The translations under genes and the position numbers were made by a program. Of a DNA stretch of 13,704 bases, positions 1 to 7,118 are shown piece after piece. The stretch spans positions 542 to 14,245 of the forward strand of contig DMNR01000311.1 in the NCBI GenBank assembly GCA_003452655.1, written 5' to 3'. Under the pieces are notes generated by a model. The model saw nothing but the letters and a program-made list of their open reading frames with translations. It was not told the DNA's origin and ran no database searches. Source of the stretch: Actinomycetota bacterium. GTDB lineage: Bacteria > Actinomycetota > Actinomycetes > S36-B12 > UBA10799. The first letter of the stretch is position 1; every line of letters starts with the position of its first letter.

Positions 1-2007
1 GGCGACGGCGAGATGGACGAGCCGGAATCCACCGGTGCGCTGTGGCTGGCAAGTCGGGAGAACCTCGACAACCTCACGTTCGTCATCAACTGCAACCTTC
101 AGCGACTTGACGGACCGGTTCGAGGGAACGGGAAGATCATCCAGGAGTTGGAGTCGGTCTTCCGCGGCGCTGGCTGGAACGTCATCAAGGTGGTCTGGGG
201 CCGTAGCTGGGATCCGTTGCTCGCGGCGGACGAAGACGGTGCACTCGTCGCACTCATGAACCAAACGAAGGATGGCGACTACCAGACCTTCAAGAGCGAG
301 GACGGCAAGTTCATTCGCGACAACTTCTTCGGGCGCGACCCTCGCACTGCCAAGCTCGTCGCTGACTGGACTGACGACGAGATCTGGGCGCTTCAACGTG
401 GCGGCCACGACTACCAGAAGCTATACGCGGCGTACTCCGCGGCAGTGGCTCACAAGGGTCAGCCGACCGTCATCCTCGCGAAGACCATCAAGGGTTGGAC
501 GCTTGGTTCTCACTTCGAGGGCCGCAACTCCACCCACCAGATGAAGCACCTGACTGCCGACGACCTCAAGGACTTCCGGGACCGGCTCTACCTCGACATT
601 CCCGACGCAGACCTTGCCGATCCAGACCTGCCGCCGTACTACCACCCCGGCCAAGACCACGAGACGATCGCGTACCTCAAGGAACGCCGAGCGGCCCTCG
701 GTGGTGGATTACCCGCGCGAACCGTCAATGCGAAGCCGTTAGTCCTGCCCGGCGACAAGGTGTACGACGTCGTCAAGCGCGGTTCCGGCAAACAACCGGT
801 TGCCACGACGATGGCCTTCGTCCGCCTGTTCAAGGAACTACTCAAGGACGAGAACATCGGCGCCAGATGGGTTCCGATCATCCCGGATGAAGCGCGCACG
901 TTCGGCATGGACGCCATGTTCCCGACGCAGAAGATCTACAACCCGATGGGTCAGCAGTACCTGTCCGTGGACCGCGACCTTTTCCTTTCGTACAAAGAGA
1001 GCACAACTGGCCAGATTCTGCATGAAGGCATTACTGAGGCGGGCTCGACCGCGTCGTTCATCGCCGCCGGCTCGGCCTATGCCACGCATGGCGAGGCGAT
1101 GATCCCGGTCTACATCTTCTACTCGATGTTCGGGTTCCAGCGCACAGCCGATTCGCTGTGGGCGGCCATGGACCAAATGACGCGTGGCTTCCTGCTCGGG
1201 GCAACAGCCGGGCGGACCACGCTCAACGGTGAAGGCCTGCAACATCAGGACGGCCACTCGTTGCTGCTTGCCTCGACCAATCCTGGCGTGGTCGCTTACG
1301 ACCCCGCGTTCGGATACGAGATCGCCCACATCGTGCGCGATGGGCTGCGCCGCATGTATGGCGAGCATCCGGAGAACGTCTTCTACTACCTCACCGTCTA
1401 CAACGAGCCCTACCCACAACCGGCCGAGCCCGACGACGTCGACGCCGCGGGAATCCTGGCGGGAATGCACCTGACCAGCGCCGTTGAGGCAGCACAATCC
1501 GCCGATGCCGTTCAGTTGCTTGCTAGCGGGGTCTCCGTGCCATGGGCGATTAGGGCGCAGGAGTTGCTGCGGGAGGACTGGAGCGTTCCTGCCGAGGTCT
1601 GGTCCGTGACCAGCTGGAACGAATTGCGGCGCGATGGCCTCGCCAGTGACCGCCACAACCTCACTGCGCCGGGCGAGCCCGCGCAGGTTCCGTACGTGCG
1701 CCGGGCATTGAGCGGGCGTGACGGCAGCGTTGTTGCTGTCTCGGACTTCATGCGGGCAGTCCCGGATCAGATCCAGCAATGGATCGACGCCGACTACACC
1801 TCACTGGGAACCGACGGTTGGGGCATGTCCGACACTCGGGCAGCACTTCGCCGCCACTTCATGGTCGACGCCGAATCCATCACCGTCGCTGCATTGGCCC
1901 AACTGGTTGCCAAGGGCGTGCTACCGGCGAACGTGGTGCCGGATGCGATCGAGAAGTACGACCTGCGATCGATCCCGGCCACTCCCCTCGACGCCCCGAC
2001 CGAGTAG
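1..2007 (+). CDS. aceE: Pyruvate dehydrogenase E1 component, homodimeric type (5' end missing)
   Basis: This is the thiamine-diphosphate-dependent E1 subunit that decarboxylates pyruvate and acetylates the lipoyl group of E2 in the pyruvate dehydrogenase complex. The reading frame is open from base 1, so the first visible ATG (base 13) is internal. It lies inside the ThDP/Mg motif [10 protein letters not shown], with the [11 protein letters not shown] signature after it. The window holds 668 residues of a family of about 890-920. Compared from memory with E. coli AceE, the catalytic residues are kept: the loop His in NSTHQ (bases 535-537), Glu in ILHEGI (1024-1026) and His in GLQHQDGH (1243-1245). 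The C-terminus ([22 protein letters not shown]) is complete. It is the only plus-strand gene here and converges on the 2123-4144 gene. Its product, acetyl-CoA, is also a CimA substrate, but no operon link is implied. Confidence 0.97.
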   Translation, partial: GDGEMDEPESTGALWLASRENLDNLTFVINCNLQRLDGPVRGNGKIIQELESVFRGAGWNVIKVVWGRSWDPLLAADEDGALVALMNQTKDGDYQTFKSEDGKFIRDNFFGRDPRTAKLVADWTDDEIWALQRGGHDYQKLYAAYSAAVAHKGQPTVILAKTIKGWTLGSHFEGRNSTHQMKHLTADDLKDFRDRLYLDIPDADLADPDLPPYYHPGQDHETIAYLKERRAALGGGLPARTVNAKPLVLPGDKVYDVVKRGSGKQPVATTMAFVRLFKELLKDENIGARWVPIIPDEARTFGMDAMFPTQKIYNPMGQQYLSVDRDLFLSYKESTTGQILHEGITEAGSTASFIAAGSAYATHGEAMIPVYIFYSMFGFQRTADSLWAAMDQMTRGFLLGATAGRTTLNGEGLQHQDGHSLLLASTNPGVVAYDPAFGYEIAHIVRDGLRRMYGEHPENVFYYLTVYNEPYPQPAEPDDVDAAGILAGMHLTSAVEAAQSADAVQLLASGVSVPWAIRAQELLREDWSVPAEVWSVTSWNELRRDGLASDRHNLTAPGEPAQVPYVRRALSGRDGSVVAVSDFMRAVPDQIQQWIDADYTSLGTDGWGMSDTRAALRRHFMVDAESITVAALAQLVAKGVLPANVVPDAIEKYDLRSIPATPLDAPTE

Positions 2008-2060
2008 ACACGACCACTCTCCGGTTATGCACGTACGCCAGGACGGATGAAGTCTCAAAC

Positions 2061-2104
2061 GCGAAAGAGCGGGCCGGTCGCAATGACCAAGCCCGCTCTT
2101 TCGC
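2061..2104. terminator. Bidirectional hairpin between convergent genes
   Basis: A perfect 14-bp inverted repeat (GCGAAAGAGCGGGC at 2061-2074 against its exact complement at 2091-2104) encloses a 16-base loop. Inside the loop GGTC/GACC (2076-2079 and 2085-2088) can pair further. It lies 53 bases after the aceE stop and 18 bases after the stop of the minus-strand gene, so it can end both transcripts. Neither side has a strong U-tract, which is common for actinobacterial terminators. That it acts as a terminator is inferred from position and stem strength. Confidence 0.8.
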
Positions 2105-2122
2105 GGTAAAAAGTTCCGGAGG

Positions 2123-4144
2123 TTATGCCCCAGCGTGACGACGCCAGACCCACACGCCCGCGCCACCGGCAACGACCAGTCCGAGGGCCGCAAGGCCCCA
2201 GACCAAACCATTGCTAGCACCGGTGCTGGCCGGTGCAAGCACCAGCTGGTAGACACCGGACGTCTGGGTGTTCGGGCCAGTTGCCGGGCCATAAGGAATG
2301 TTGGAGCCGGACAGACCAACCTGCTGAATCGCCTCGATCTGTGCGACCTTGAACGCGTAGTCGGCCTGTGCAGTCTCACCGGAAGTTGCGAGCTTGTCTG
2401 CACCCTCGGTCTTGAGCTGGCCAGCACCAGATTCGATTGCCTGCGTACCCTCAACGGCGGCCGGGAGGCCATCAGCGATCTGCGTCGCACCGTCTGCTGC
2501 TGTCGGCAGGCCGTCAGCGAGCGTGTTAGCGCCAGCAGCAAGCTTCCCAGTACCGTCCGCAAGCGCATTTGCGCCAGGAATAATCGTTCCTTCTAGGCCG
2601 TCCTGCAACTGCGCACCACCGGCAACAAGTGCGTTGATTCCTGGAGCGGATGGGGTACCAAGCAGTTGACTCTGAACGCCGTCAAGCACCTCGTCAATGA
2701 GGGCTGGAAGCCCCACATACAGCAGCCCGCCAAGTGTTTGTGCGCCCAAGATGTAAGTGTCCGCACCTGTCTGAAGTTGGGTGCAGGTCTTGCCTGAGCC
2801 ACCGACGTTTGCACACGCTCCTGCGCCGCCGCCTCCAGCGAGCGTCGCTGCCACTGCATACAAGCCGTCAACGGCGCCCTTCGCAGCTGGGCCATTGTCC
2901 GAAAGACTCTTCAGTCCGGCCAACGCCATCTGGTAGGTCGGGTCGGCCTCAAGTTGAGCCTTGACCGCCGCAGGTAGTGCATTGACACCGGCTTGCAGCT
3001 TGACCAGGCCCTCGTTGAGCTGCGTCATGCCATCGTTGAATTCGCCACCCAGGCCGCCCGCGAGCGTGTTAGCACCCGAGTCCAACGCGTCGGCCCCAGT
3101 TGCGAGCGCGTTCGCGCCGGGAACAACCTTGTTGTTCAAACCGTCTGCCAGTTCAGCCGCACCCTTGGCAGCCTTCTGCAGACCAGTCGTCAGCTTCGCA
3201 GCGCCGTCCTGCAACTTGAGCAGGTTCTCACCGATCTGAGTTCCGGCACCGTAGATGGTTTCACCGGTCTTGGCTCCACCGGTGTACGCCTCTTTGGTGC
3301 TCGCGATCGTGCTGTTGTCTAGCGGCACGATCGGCAGGAACGTGAACTGTGCCTGTGGCAGAGTGCCGTCCGCGATACGGGTCTGGTACCCGAAGTTCGC
3401 GACCCGGTTTCCGAGTGGCTCGAAGAGAACAAGGGAGAACGACAGCTTCGTCGCACCGGTACCGTCGCCACCGATGGACGCACCCTTGGCCGTGATCTCG
3501 TTGAAGCCCTGCGGCAAAACGATGTCAACCGTGCCACCGATCGGTGCCGCAACGTCAACTTCCTGAGTGACGTCGTTGCCCTGAGCGTCCTTGTACGTGA
3601 CGGTCTGCTTCTGGGTCTGAGTGTTGACCACCTCATAGTTGACCGCTAGCACGCCGGTCTGGCCGACGATCTCGCCCGGGTTGATCGGCTTGCCGTTAAG
3701 AGTGGCAGTTGCCTTCACCTTGATCGGGCCGTTGCTCGACTTGGTGTAAATGCGCTGCTCTTCGTTGCCGTTCGGGTTCAAGTTGAAGGTCGCAGTCTGG
3801 CCAGAGATCGGCACAGACGAGAAACCGTCAAGGTTACGAGCGCTGTCTGCGCCGACCGGAACCTGGACAGATGCTTGCCCGTTACCGACAGCTGACACCT
3901 GCGTAACCATCGCGCTGGCGCTGCTGTTGATGGTGCCGTCTGGGCTACCGCTCAGAGTCACCGACTTGCGGACCTGAGTCTGGACGCTCGACGGAGCGGT
4001 GTTAGAGCTCGTGGTGCTTGTGCTGTCGGCGATCGCGGCGGGCGCGCCGATGGCAGCACCGGCCCCGAACACTGCGACTAGACCACTTGCAGCGACGACC
4101 TTGGTTGCGGTCTTGCCCATTCCGTGGCTTGTATTCTTCCCCAT
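2123..4144 (-). CDS. Secreted, membrane-anchored protein with X-X-X-Leu-X-X-Gly heptad repeats
   Basis: The 673-residue protein has an N-terminal signal peptide (basic start, hydrophobic residues 16-38, likely cleavage after AIA at residue 39). The N-terminal half (about 40-290) is Thr/Ser/Gly-rich and looks like a beta-rich extracellular domain. About residues 300-590 hold runs of LxxG heptads (GANALATGADALDSGANTLA, GANALADGTGKLAAGANTLA) of the type described as TIGR03057 and seen in YhgE/Pip-like proteins. Between the repeat blocks sits an insert with two cysteines (ACANVGGSGKTC) that could form a disulfide. One transmembrane helix near 646-666 precedes a short WRRHAGA tail, so the protein is exported and anchored by its C-terminus. 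The ATG at 4144 has only a distant GAAGGG, and an in-frame ATG eight codons later is an alternative start. It lies 48 bp after the membrane-protein gene and is probably cotranscribed with it. Its function is unknown. Confidence 0.88.
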   Translation of the reverse strand: MGKNTSHGMGKTATKVVAASGLVAVFGAGAAIGAPAAIADSTSTTSSNTAPSSVQTQVRKSVTLSGSPDGTINSSASAMVTQVSAVGNGQASVQVPVGADSARNLDGFSSVPISGQTATFNLNPNGNEEQRIYTKSSNGPIKVKATATLNGKPINPGEIVGQTGVLAVNYEVVNTQTQKQTVTYKDAQGNDVTQEVDVAAPIGGTVDIVLPQGFNEITAKGASIGGDGTGATKLSFSLVLFEPLGNRVANFGYQTRIADGTLPQAQFTFLPIVPLDNSTIASTKEAYTGGAKTGETIYGAGTQIGENLLKLQDGAAKLTTGLQKAAKGAAELADGLNNKVVPGANALATGADALDSGANTLAGGLGGEFNDGMTQLNEGLVKLQAGVNALPAAVKAQLEADPTYQMALAGLKSLSDNGPAAKGAVDGLYAVAATLAGGGGAGACANVGGSGKTCTQLQTGADTYILGAQTLGGLLYVGLPALIDEVLDGVQSQLLGTPSAPGINALVAGGAQLQDGLEGTIIPGANALADGTGKLAAGANTLADGLPTAADGATQIADGLPAAVEGTQAIESGAGQLKTEGADKLATSGETAQADYAFKVAQIEAIQQVGLSGSNIPYGPATGPNTQTSGVYQLVLAPASTGASNGLVWGLAALGLVVAGGAGVWVWRRHAGA

Positions 4145-4192
4145 TTTGTTGCCGAGCCCTTCGTGTTGGGTTTCTTCCCGTGAAGCTAGAAG

Positions 4193-4777
4193 TTAGTTGG
4201 AGGTTGGGAGGATGCTTGGGTCGTTTGGAACCGGCGGCGGCGTCGGCGCGGCTGCGACAGGCGCCGCGGGCGTTGCCGCAGGCTCATCGTCATCGGCCCC
4301 AACCAATTCCATGATCGCCGCGACGATGAGGCCGAGCGCGACGCCAATAAGCGTGCCGCCAGCCGATGTCACAGACTGAGTGAGAAAGTTCTGCGGCGCA
4401 TCCTCGAACTCCGTTTGATAAGCACCGACCATCGTTGCGGCACCCAGTAGCAGTGCCCAGAACGGCATCTTGTTCCGAGTGAACCCGGCGATCAGCGTGA
4501 TGATCGCGATGGTGACAACTGCACCAATGATCTGCGAGATGACCAACTGCGGCAGCAACGCTGCCTGCACGCCGAACAGCGCCCAACTCAAGACGAACCC
4601 GATCAGGAACGACACGATGCGTGCGATCGGGCCACCCTGCTTGACCAAACCGAGGACGGTACCGACACCCCCGCTGAACAGGATCGCCCCGAGAGGCAGT
4701 TGCAGTGCCGCAGCGATCCAAAGGGCGATAGAGGTGAAGACGGCTAGGAGCAGTCCACCTACAAAGATCTTTTTCAT
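4193..4777 (-). CDS. Six-helix integral membrane protein of unknown function
   Basis: The 194-residue protein has about six hydrophobic segments (roughly residues 4-25, 28-46, 52-75, 77-99, 104-120 and 132-158). A cytoplasmic-looking acidic stretch (ADDDEP) and a Pro/Ala-rich tail of about 30 residues (PTPPPVP) follow. I do not recognise the family. The ATG at 4777 has a strong ribosome site, GGAGGA at 4781-4786. The gene is first in an apparent two-gene unit with the LxxG-repeat surface protein. Proteins of this size and hydrophobicity next to an exported, anchored partner suggest a shared role at the cell envelope, but nothing in the sequence identifies a substrate or activity. Confidence 0.85.
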   Translation of the reverse strand: MKKIFVGGLLLAVFTSIALWIAAALQLPLGAILFSGGVGTVLGLVKQGGPIARIVSFLIGFVLSWALFGVQAALLPQLVISQIIGAVVTIAIITLIAGFTRNKMPFWALLLGAATMVGAYQTEFEDAPQNFLTQSVTSAGGTLIGVALGLIVAAIMELVGADDDEPAATPAAPVAAAPTPPPVPNDPSILPTSN

Positions 4778-4799
4778 TGTTCCTCCGGATTGAGTACGG

Positions 4800-4828
4800 C
4801 CTTATCGCTGAATCTAAGTCACATGCAA
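4800..4828 (-). promoter_or_regulatory. Possible promoter of the envelope gene pair
   Basis: On the minus strand TTGCAT (4823-4828) and ATAAGG (4800-4805) are 17 bases apart. This would start transcription about 15 bases before the strong ribosome site and ATG at 4777. A direct repeat of TGACTT (4827-4832 and 4816-4821), spaced exactly 11 bp, overlaps the -35 element. The -10 match is weak, and TAGATT at 4811-4816 is an alternative. Confidence 0.3.
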
Positions 4829-4867
4829 GTCATTTCGCGCGATTTACGAAGAATTAATCAGGCGGGT

Positions 4868-4924
4868 TGCAAGTGGGGTGGGACACATCTGGTCCACCCA
4901 GGTACGAGGTTCACCCATCTGGGT
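4868..4924. other. Intergenic region with two mutually exclusive weak hairpins
   Basis: This lies between the lipoprotein stop (4959) and the membrane-protein start (4777). ACCCAG (4896-4901) can pair with CTGGGT (4919-4924). The overlapping GTCCACC (4892-4898) can instead pair with GGTGGGAC (4877-4884) with one bulge. A terminator for the lipoprotein gene is possible, but neither stem is followed by a T-run. Confidence 0.25.
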
Positions 4925-4958
4925 CAATTGCGGGCATTCGGATTGCGAAGTTCCGCAC

Positions 4959-6461
4959 TCACTGGGTGGGAGTTGGGGTCGGCGACGATTCGGTCTGAGT
5001 CGGACCGGTCGGCCACTTCAGATGCAAGTAGGCAGGGTTGTAGCCACTGTCCGGGCCGAGCAGTTCCGTCGTGCTTGCCTCGGTCGGGAATTGCCCGTTT
5101 CGCACCCACTTGTCGAGGATGACAACAGTCCCGGCAACGGAAGCCGGTGTGAAGGTGCAATGGCCCGCTCCGATGTTCACTTCACCCTCCTTGCCGAACA
5201 GTGGCGGGGAAATCACGTTCGCCTGGATCAGTCGGCGCGAGTCATTGCCCACTTGGTTAGCAGCAGCGATGACAGCACCCTCGTTCTGGACGATGGCATC
5301 TGCGTCGTACTCGGTGTGCAGTGACACAAACGGAACCTTCTGCTGCCCAGAAACGCCAGGGGTCTCATTAGCCGCAGTCCGCGCGGACTCGTCAGCGGGG
5401 ACACGCTTGCCCTTACTGATGACCTTGGCGTACTTCACCAGAATGCCCGGCTTGGATTTATTGATCTTCTCGATCTCCGTCTTGGTGGGACGTGAGTAGT
5501 AGTCCGTGCCCACATTTGACGAAGGGTTACCGCCAAGCTGTTGCTCAACTGCGTAGCGGTCGACAGTGCTGCGCGCCAAGACGATTCCGAGGTTTGCCGC
5601 GATCGCCTTCGCCTGCCCAGCGATACCGGCGCCTGGCAGCGTCGCAGTCTTGGATGGAACCACCGCGATCAATCCCAGGACAGCCAGCTTCTGCGCACCG
5701 ACCCCGTACTGGTCCTTCGCGGCAGCATTCACCCGTTTCATGGCTTCTTTGTAGGTGTCCTTCGCCTCCGCCAACGACCGGTAGTTCACCAGCTTCATCT
5801 CGGGGTAGAAAAGTTGTTGAACCGAGAAGGCAGCATCCAACGCGATGTCGTAGTTGCGAGTCAGGCCTGCAAGGTTTCCGCAAAGCGGCGCTGTGCCGTT
5901 CACCCAATCGCGATTCTGCGCAAGGTTCACGCTTGCAACTGCACCAGTCGACGGCCCCCAGGTGTAGACCCTGTCCGGCTTCGCGATCTTGTCGCTGAAG
6001 TAGCCGTAAAGCGCATCGGCCGCCTGGATCTGTTCATCGACCCGCCAGCCCAAGTCTGGCGCGGCCGCGCCAGCCAGCGCGAAGCCCACATCGAGCAGGT
6101 TCTTGCCCACCTTTGCCTCGCCGATCGTCCACTCCGGCGAGAGCACCGGATCAGCGCCTGCGAGCTTGGCACCCGGCAGCGGCACATTTGGCCGGTACTC
6201 GTGTGAATACAGCAACAGCGTGCCGTTCCACTTCGTTGGCATCTCGATCTTGAACGGGAACTTGCTGTCCAATGTGCCCGAGCACAACTGCTCCGTGCAC
6301 GCATTGAACTTCACATTCATATCGGTTGACGACACCTGTGAGTTAGGGCTGCTCGCGGACGAACATCCGGCAACAAGCGCGATCGATGCGACGGCAACCA
6401 GGAGGGCAACGAAACGATTGCGATGATTGCTACGGCCGCGTGACGTGAACTGATTCGGCAT
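4959..6461 (-). CDS. Secreted alpha/beta-hydrolase-like lipoprotein
   Basis: The product is a 500-residue lipoprotein. A basic N-terminus (RGRSNHRNR) and a hydrophobic stretch end in the lipobox LVAGC, with Cys33 as the lipidation site. A Ser-rich linker follows. The body fits a serine hydrolase: nucleophile elbow GPSTG (Ser171), a likely acid residue in LHTEYDAD (Asp386 or Asp388) and the catalytic His in GAGHCTF (His434). The C-terminus is a Pro/Thr tail (PTPTPTQ). About 200 residues between Ser171 and the acid residue suggest a large cap or lid. The substrate is unknown; an ester or peptide is plausible. I chose the ATG at 6461 because GGGAAGG lies about 12 bases upstream. An in-frame TTG at 6491 would add ten residues but has no ribosome site. 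The gene stands alone between tRNA-Glu and the envelope pair. Confidence 0.8.
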   Translation of the reverse strand: MPNQFTSRGRSNHRNRFVALLVAVASIALVAGCSSASSPNSQVSSTDMNVKFNACTEQLCSGTLDSKFPFKIEMPTKWNGTLLLYSHEYRPNVPLPGAKLAGADPVLSPEWTIGEAKVGKNLLDVGFALAGAAAPDLGWRVDEQIQAADALYGYFSDKIAKPDRVYTWGPSTGAVASVNLAQNRDWVNGTAPLCGNLAGLTRNYDIALDAAFSVQQLFYPEMKLVNYRSLAEAKDTYKEAMKRVNAAAKDQYGVGAQKLAVLGLIAVVPSKTATLPGAGIAGQAKAIAANLGIVLARSTVDRYAVEQQLGGNPSSNVGTDYYSRPTKTEIEKINKSKPGILVKYAKVISKGKRVPADESARTAANETPGVSGQQKVPFVSLHTEYDADAIVQNEGAVIAAANQVGNDSRRLIQANVISPPLFGKEGEVNIGAGHCTFTPASVAGTVVILDKWVRNGQFPTEASTTELLGPDSGYNPAYLHLKWPTGPTQTESSPTPTPTQ

Positions 6462-6534
6462 GTGAAACGAGAGCCTTCCCTGCAATGACAAGTTGTACGG
6501 CGCAGGCTGCCTACGTTCGACGCCCGACGACTAC

Positions 6535-6551
6535 TGCGACTGTATGTCGCA
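6535..6551. promoter_or_regulatory. Inverted repeat upstream of the lipoprotein gene
   Basis: TGCGAC-N5-GTCGCA (arms 6535-6540 and 6546-6551) is a perfect 6-bp dyad with a 17-bp span, the size of a dimeric regulator site. On the minus strand a TANNNT-type -10 candidate (TACAGT) overlaps it, about 80 bases before the lipoprotein ATG. Its role as an operator is inferred from symmetry and position only. Confidence 0.3.
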
Positions 6552-6648
6552 TCGTGGCACGGATTTGGACGTTTTCAGAAAGCCCGACACACCGAAGCGG
6601 TCAGCGATAGCTGCCAAGCGGCGCGAAGGCGTCGCTGGAGAGATTGAG

Positions 6649-6721
6649 TAGCCCCGACGGGATTCGAACCCGCGCTACCGCCTTGAGAGGGCGGCGTGCT
6701 AGGCCGCTACACAACGGGGCC
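6649..6721 (-). tRNA. tRNA-Glu (anticodon CUC)
   Basis: The cloverleaf is complete. The acceptor stem is GGCCCCG/CGGGGCT with one G-U pair at the end, the D arm closes with GTG/CAC, and the anticodon stem CCGCC/GGCGG carries loop CTCTCAA with anticodon CUC. The T arm carries the TTCGAAT loop. The discriminator is A and the following bases are CTC, so CCA is not encoded and must be added after transcription. It reads in the same direction as gltX and lies 266 bp after tRNA-Gln. Confidence 0.97.
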
Positions 6722-6829
6722 CTAGACATTTGCGATGGAAGTTGCGAGTGAACCAGACTTTACTGCTCGTCGCGAATCAACCTCGTACATCTTAGAGGTT
6801 GGGATTACAGAGCCGTCCGGCGAGTTCCC

Positions 6830-6910
6830 CTAAGCGGGCTCATCGGAGTTGAATGACCACCGAATTCCGAACTTGCCGACGATGGCGCCGTCGTAGCCAC
6901 CCCATGACAT
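6830..6910 (-). CDS. Possible 26-residue small ORF between the two tRNAs
   Basis: An ATG at 6910 opens a 26-codon frame (starting MSWGGYDG, ending SDEPA) with a GGAGG at 6924-6928. The 13-base spacing is longer than ideal. It lies in the otherwise empty 266 bp between tRNA-Gln and tRNA-Glu. I do not recognise the peptide. It could be a chance frame, and the longer open frame containing it runs through tRNA-Gln and is not a gene. Confidence 0.15.
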   Translation of the reverse strand: MSWGGYDGAIVGKFGIRWSFNSDEPA

Positions 6911-6987
6911 TTCAGTGGGGGCACCTCCGGGTGAACGCCCTTGCGGAAGCCGTGAACGCTGCGGAAATCGTGCTGAAAACGAAGAAG

Positions 6988-7059
6988 CTGGGGTACCAGG
7001 ACTCGAACCTAGACTAACTGAACCAGAATCAGTCGTGCTGCCAATTACACCATACCCCA
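6988..7059 (-). tRNA. tRNA-Gln (anticodon CUG)
   Basis: The cloverleaf is complete. The acceptor stem is TGGGGTA/TACCCCA, the D stem is GTGT/GCAC with a G-U pair, and the anticodon stem ACTGA/TCAGT carries loop TTCTGGT with anticodon CUG. The T arm is CTAGG/CCTGG with loop TTCGAGT. The discriminator is G and CCA is not encoded. It begins 59 bases after the gltX stop on the same strand, so it could be cut out of a gltX read-through transcript. Confidence 0.97.
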
Positions 7060-7118
7060 AGAGCCGCACGATCATATCTGCCTCGAATTTGGCGTCGTCG
7101 CGGGCATCCCATTTCGAC

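Noticed and set aside
838..1779. Long minus-strand open frame (313 codons) inside aceE
   Set aside because: It lies wholly antisense to strongly conserved aceE, has the composition of a GC-rich shadow frame, and shows no recognisable domain.
6462..6491. TTG start at 6491 for the lipoprotein
   Set aside because: No ribosome site precedes it. The ATG at 6461 gives a normal signal peptide length.
6649..7059. Integration site or prophage remnant at the tRNA genes
   Set aside because: No integrase, no repeated tRNA 3' end and no change in base composition were found nearby.
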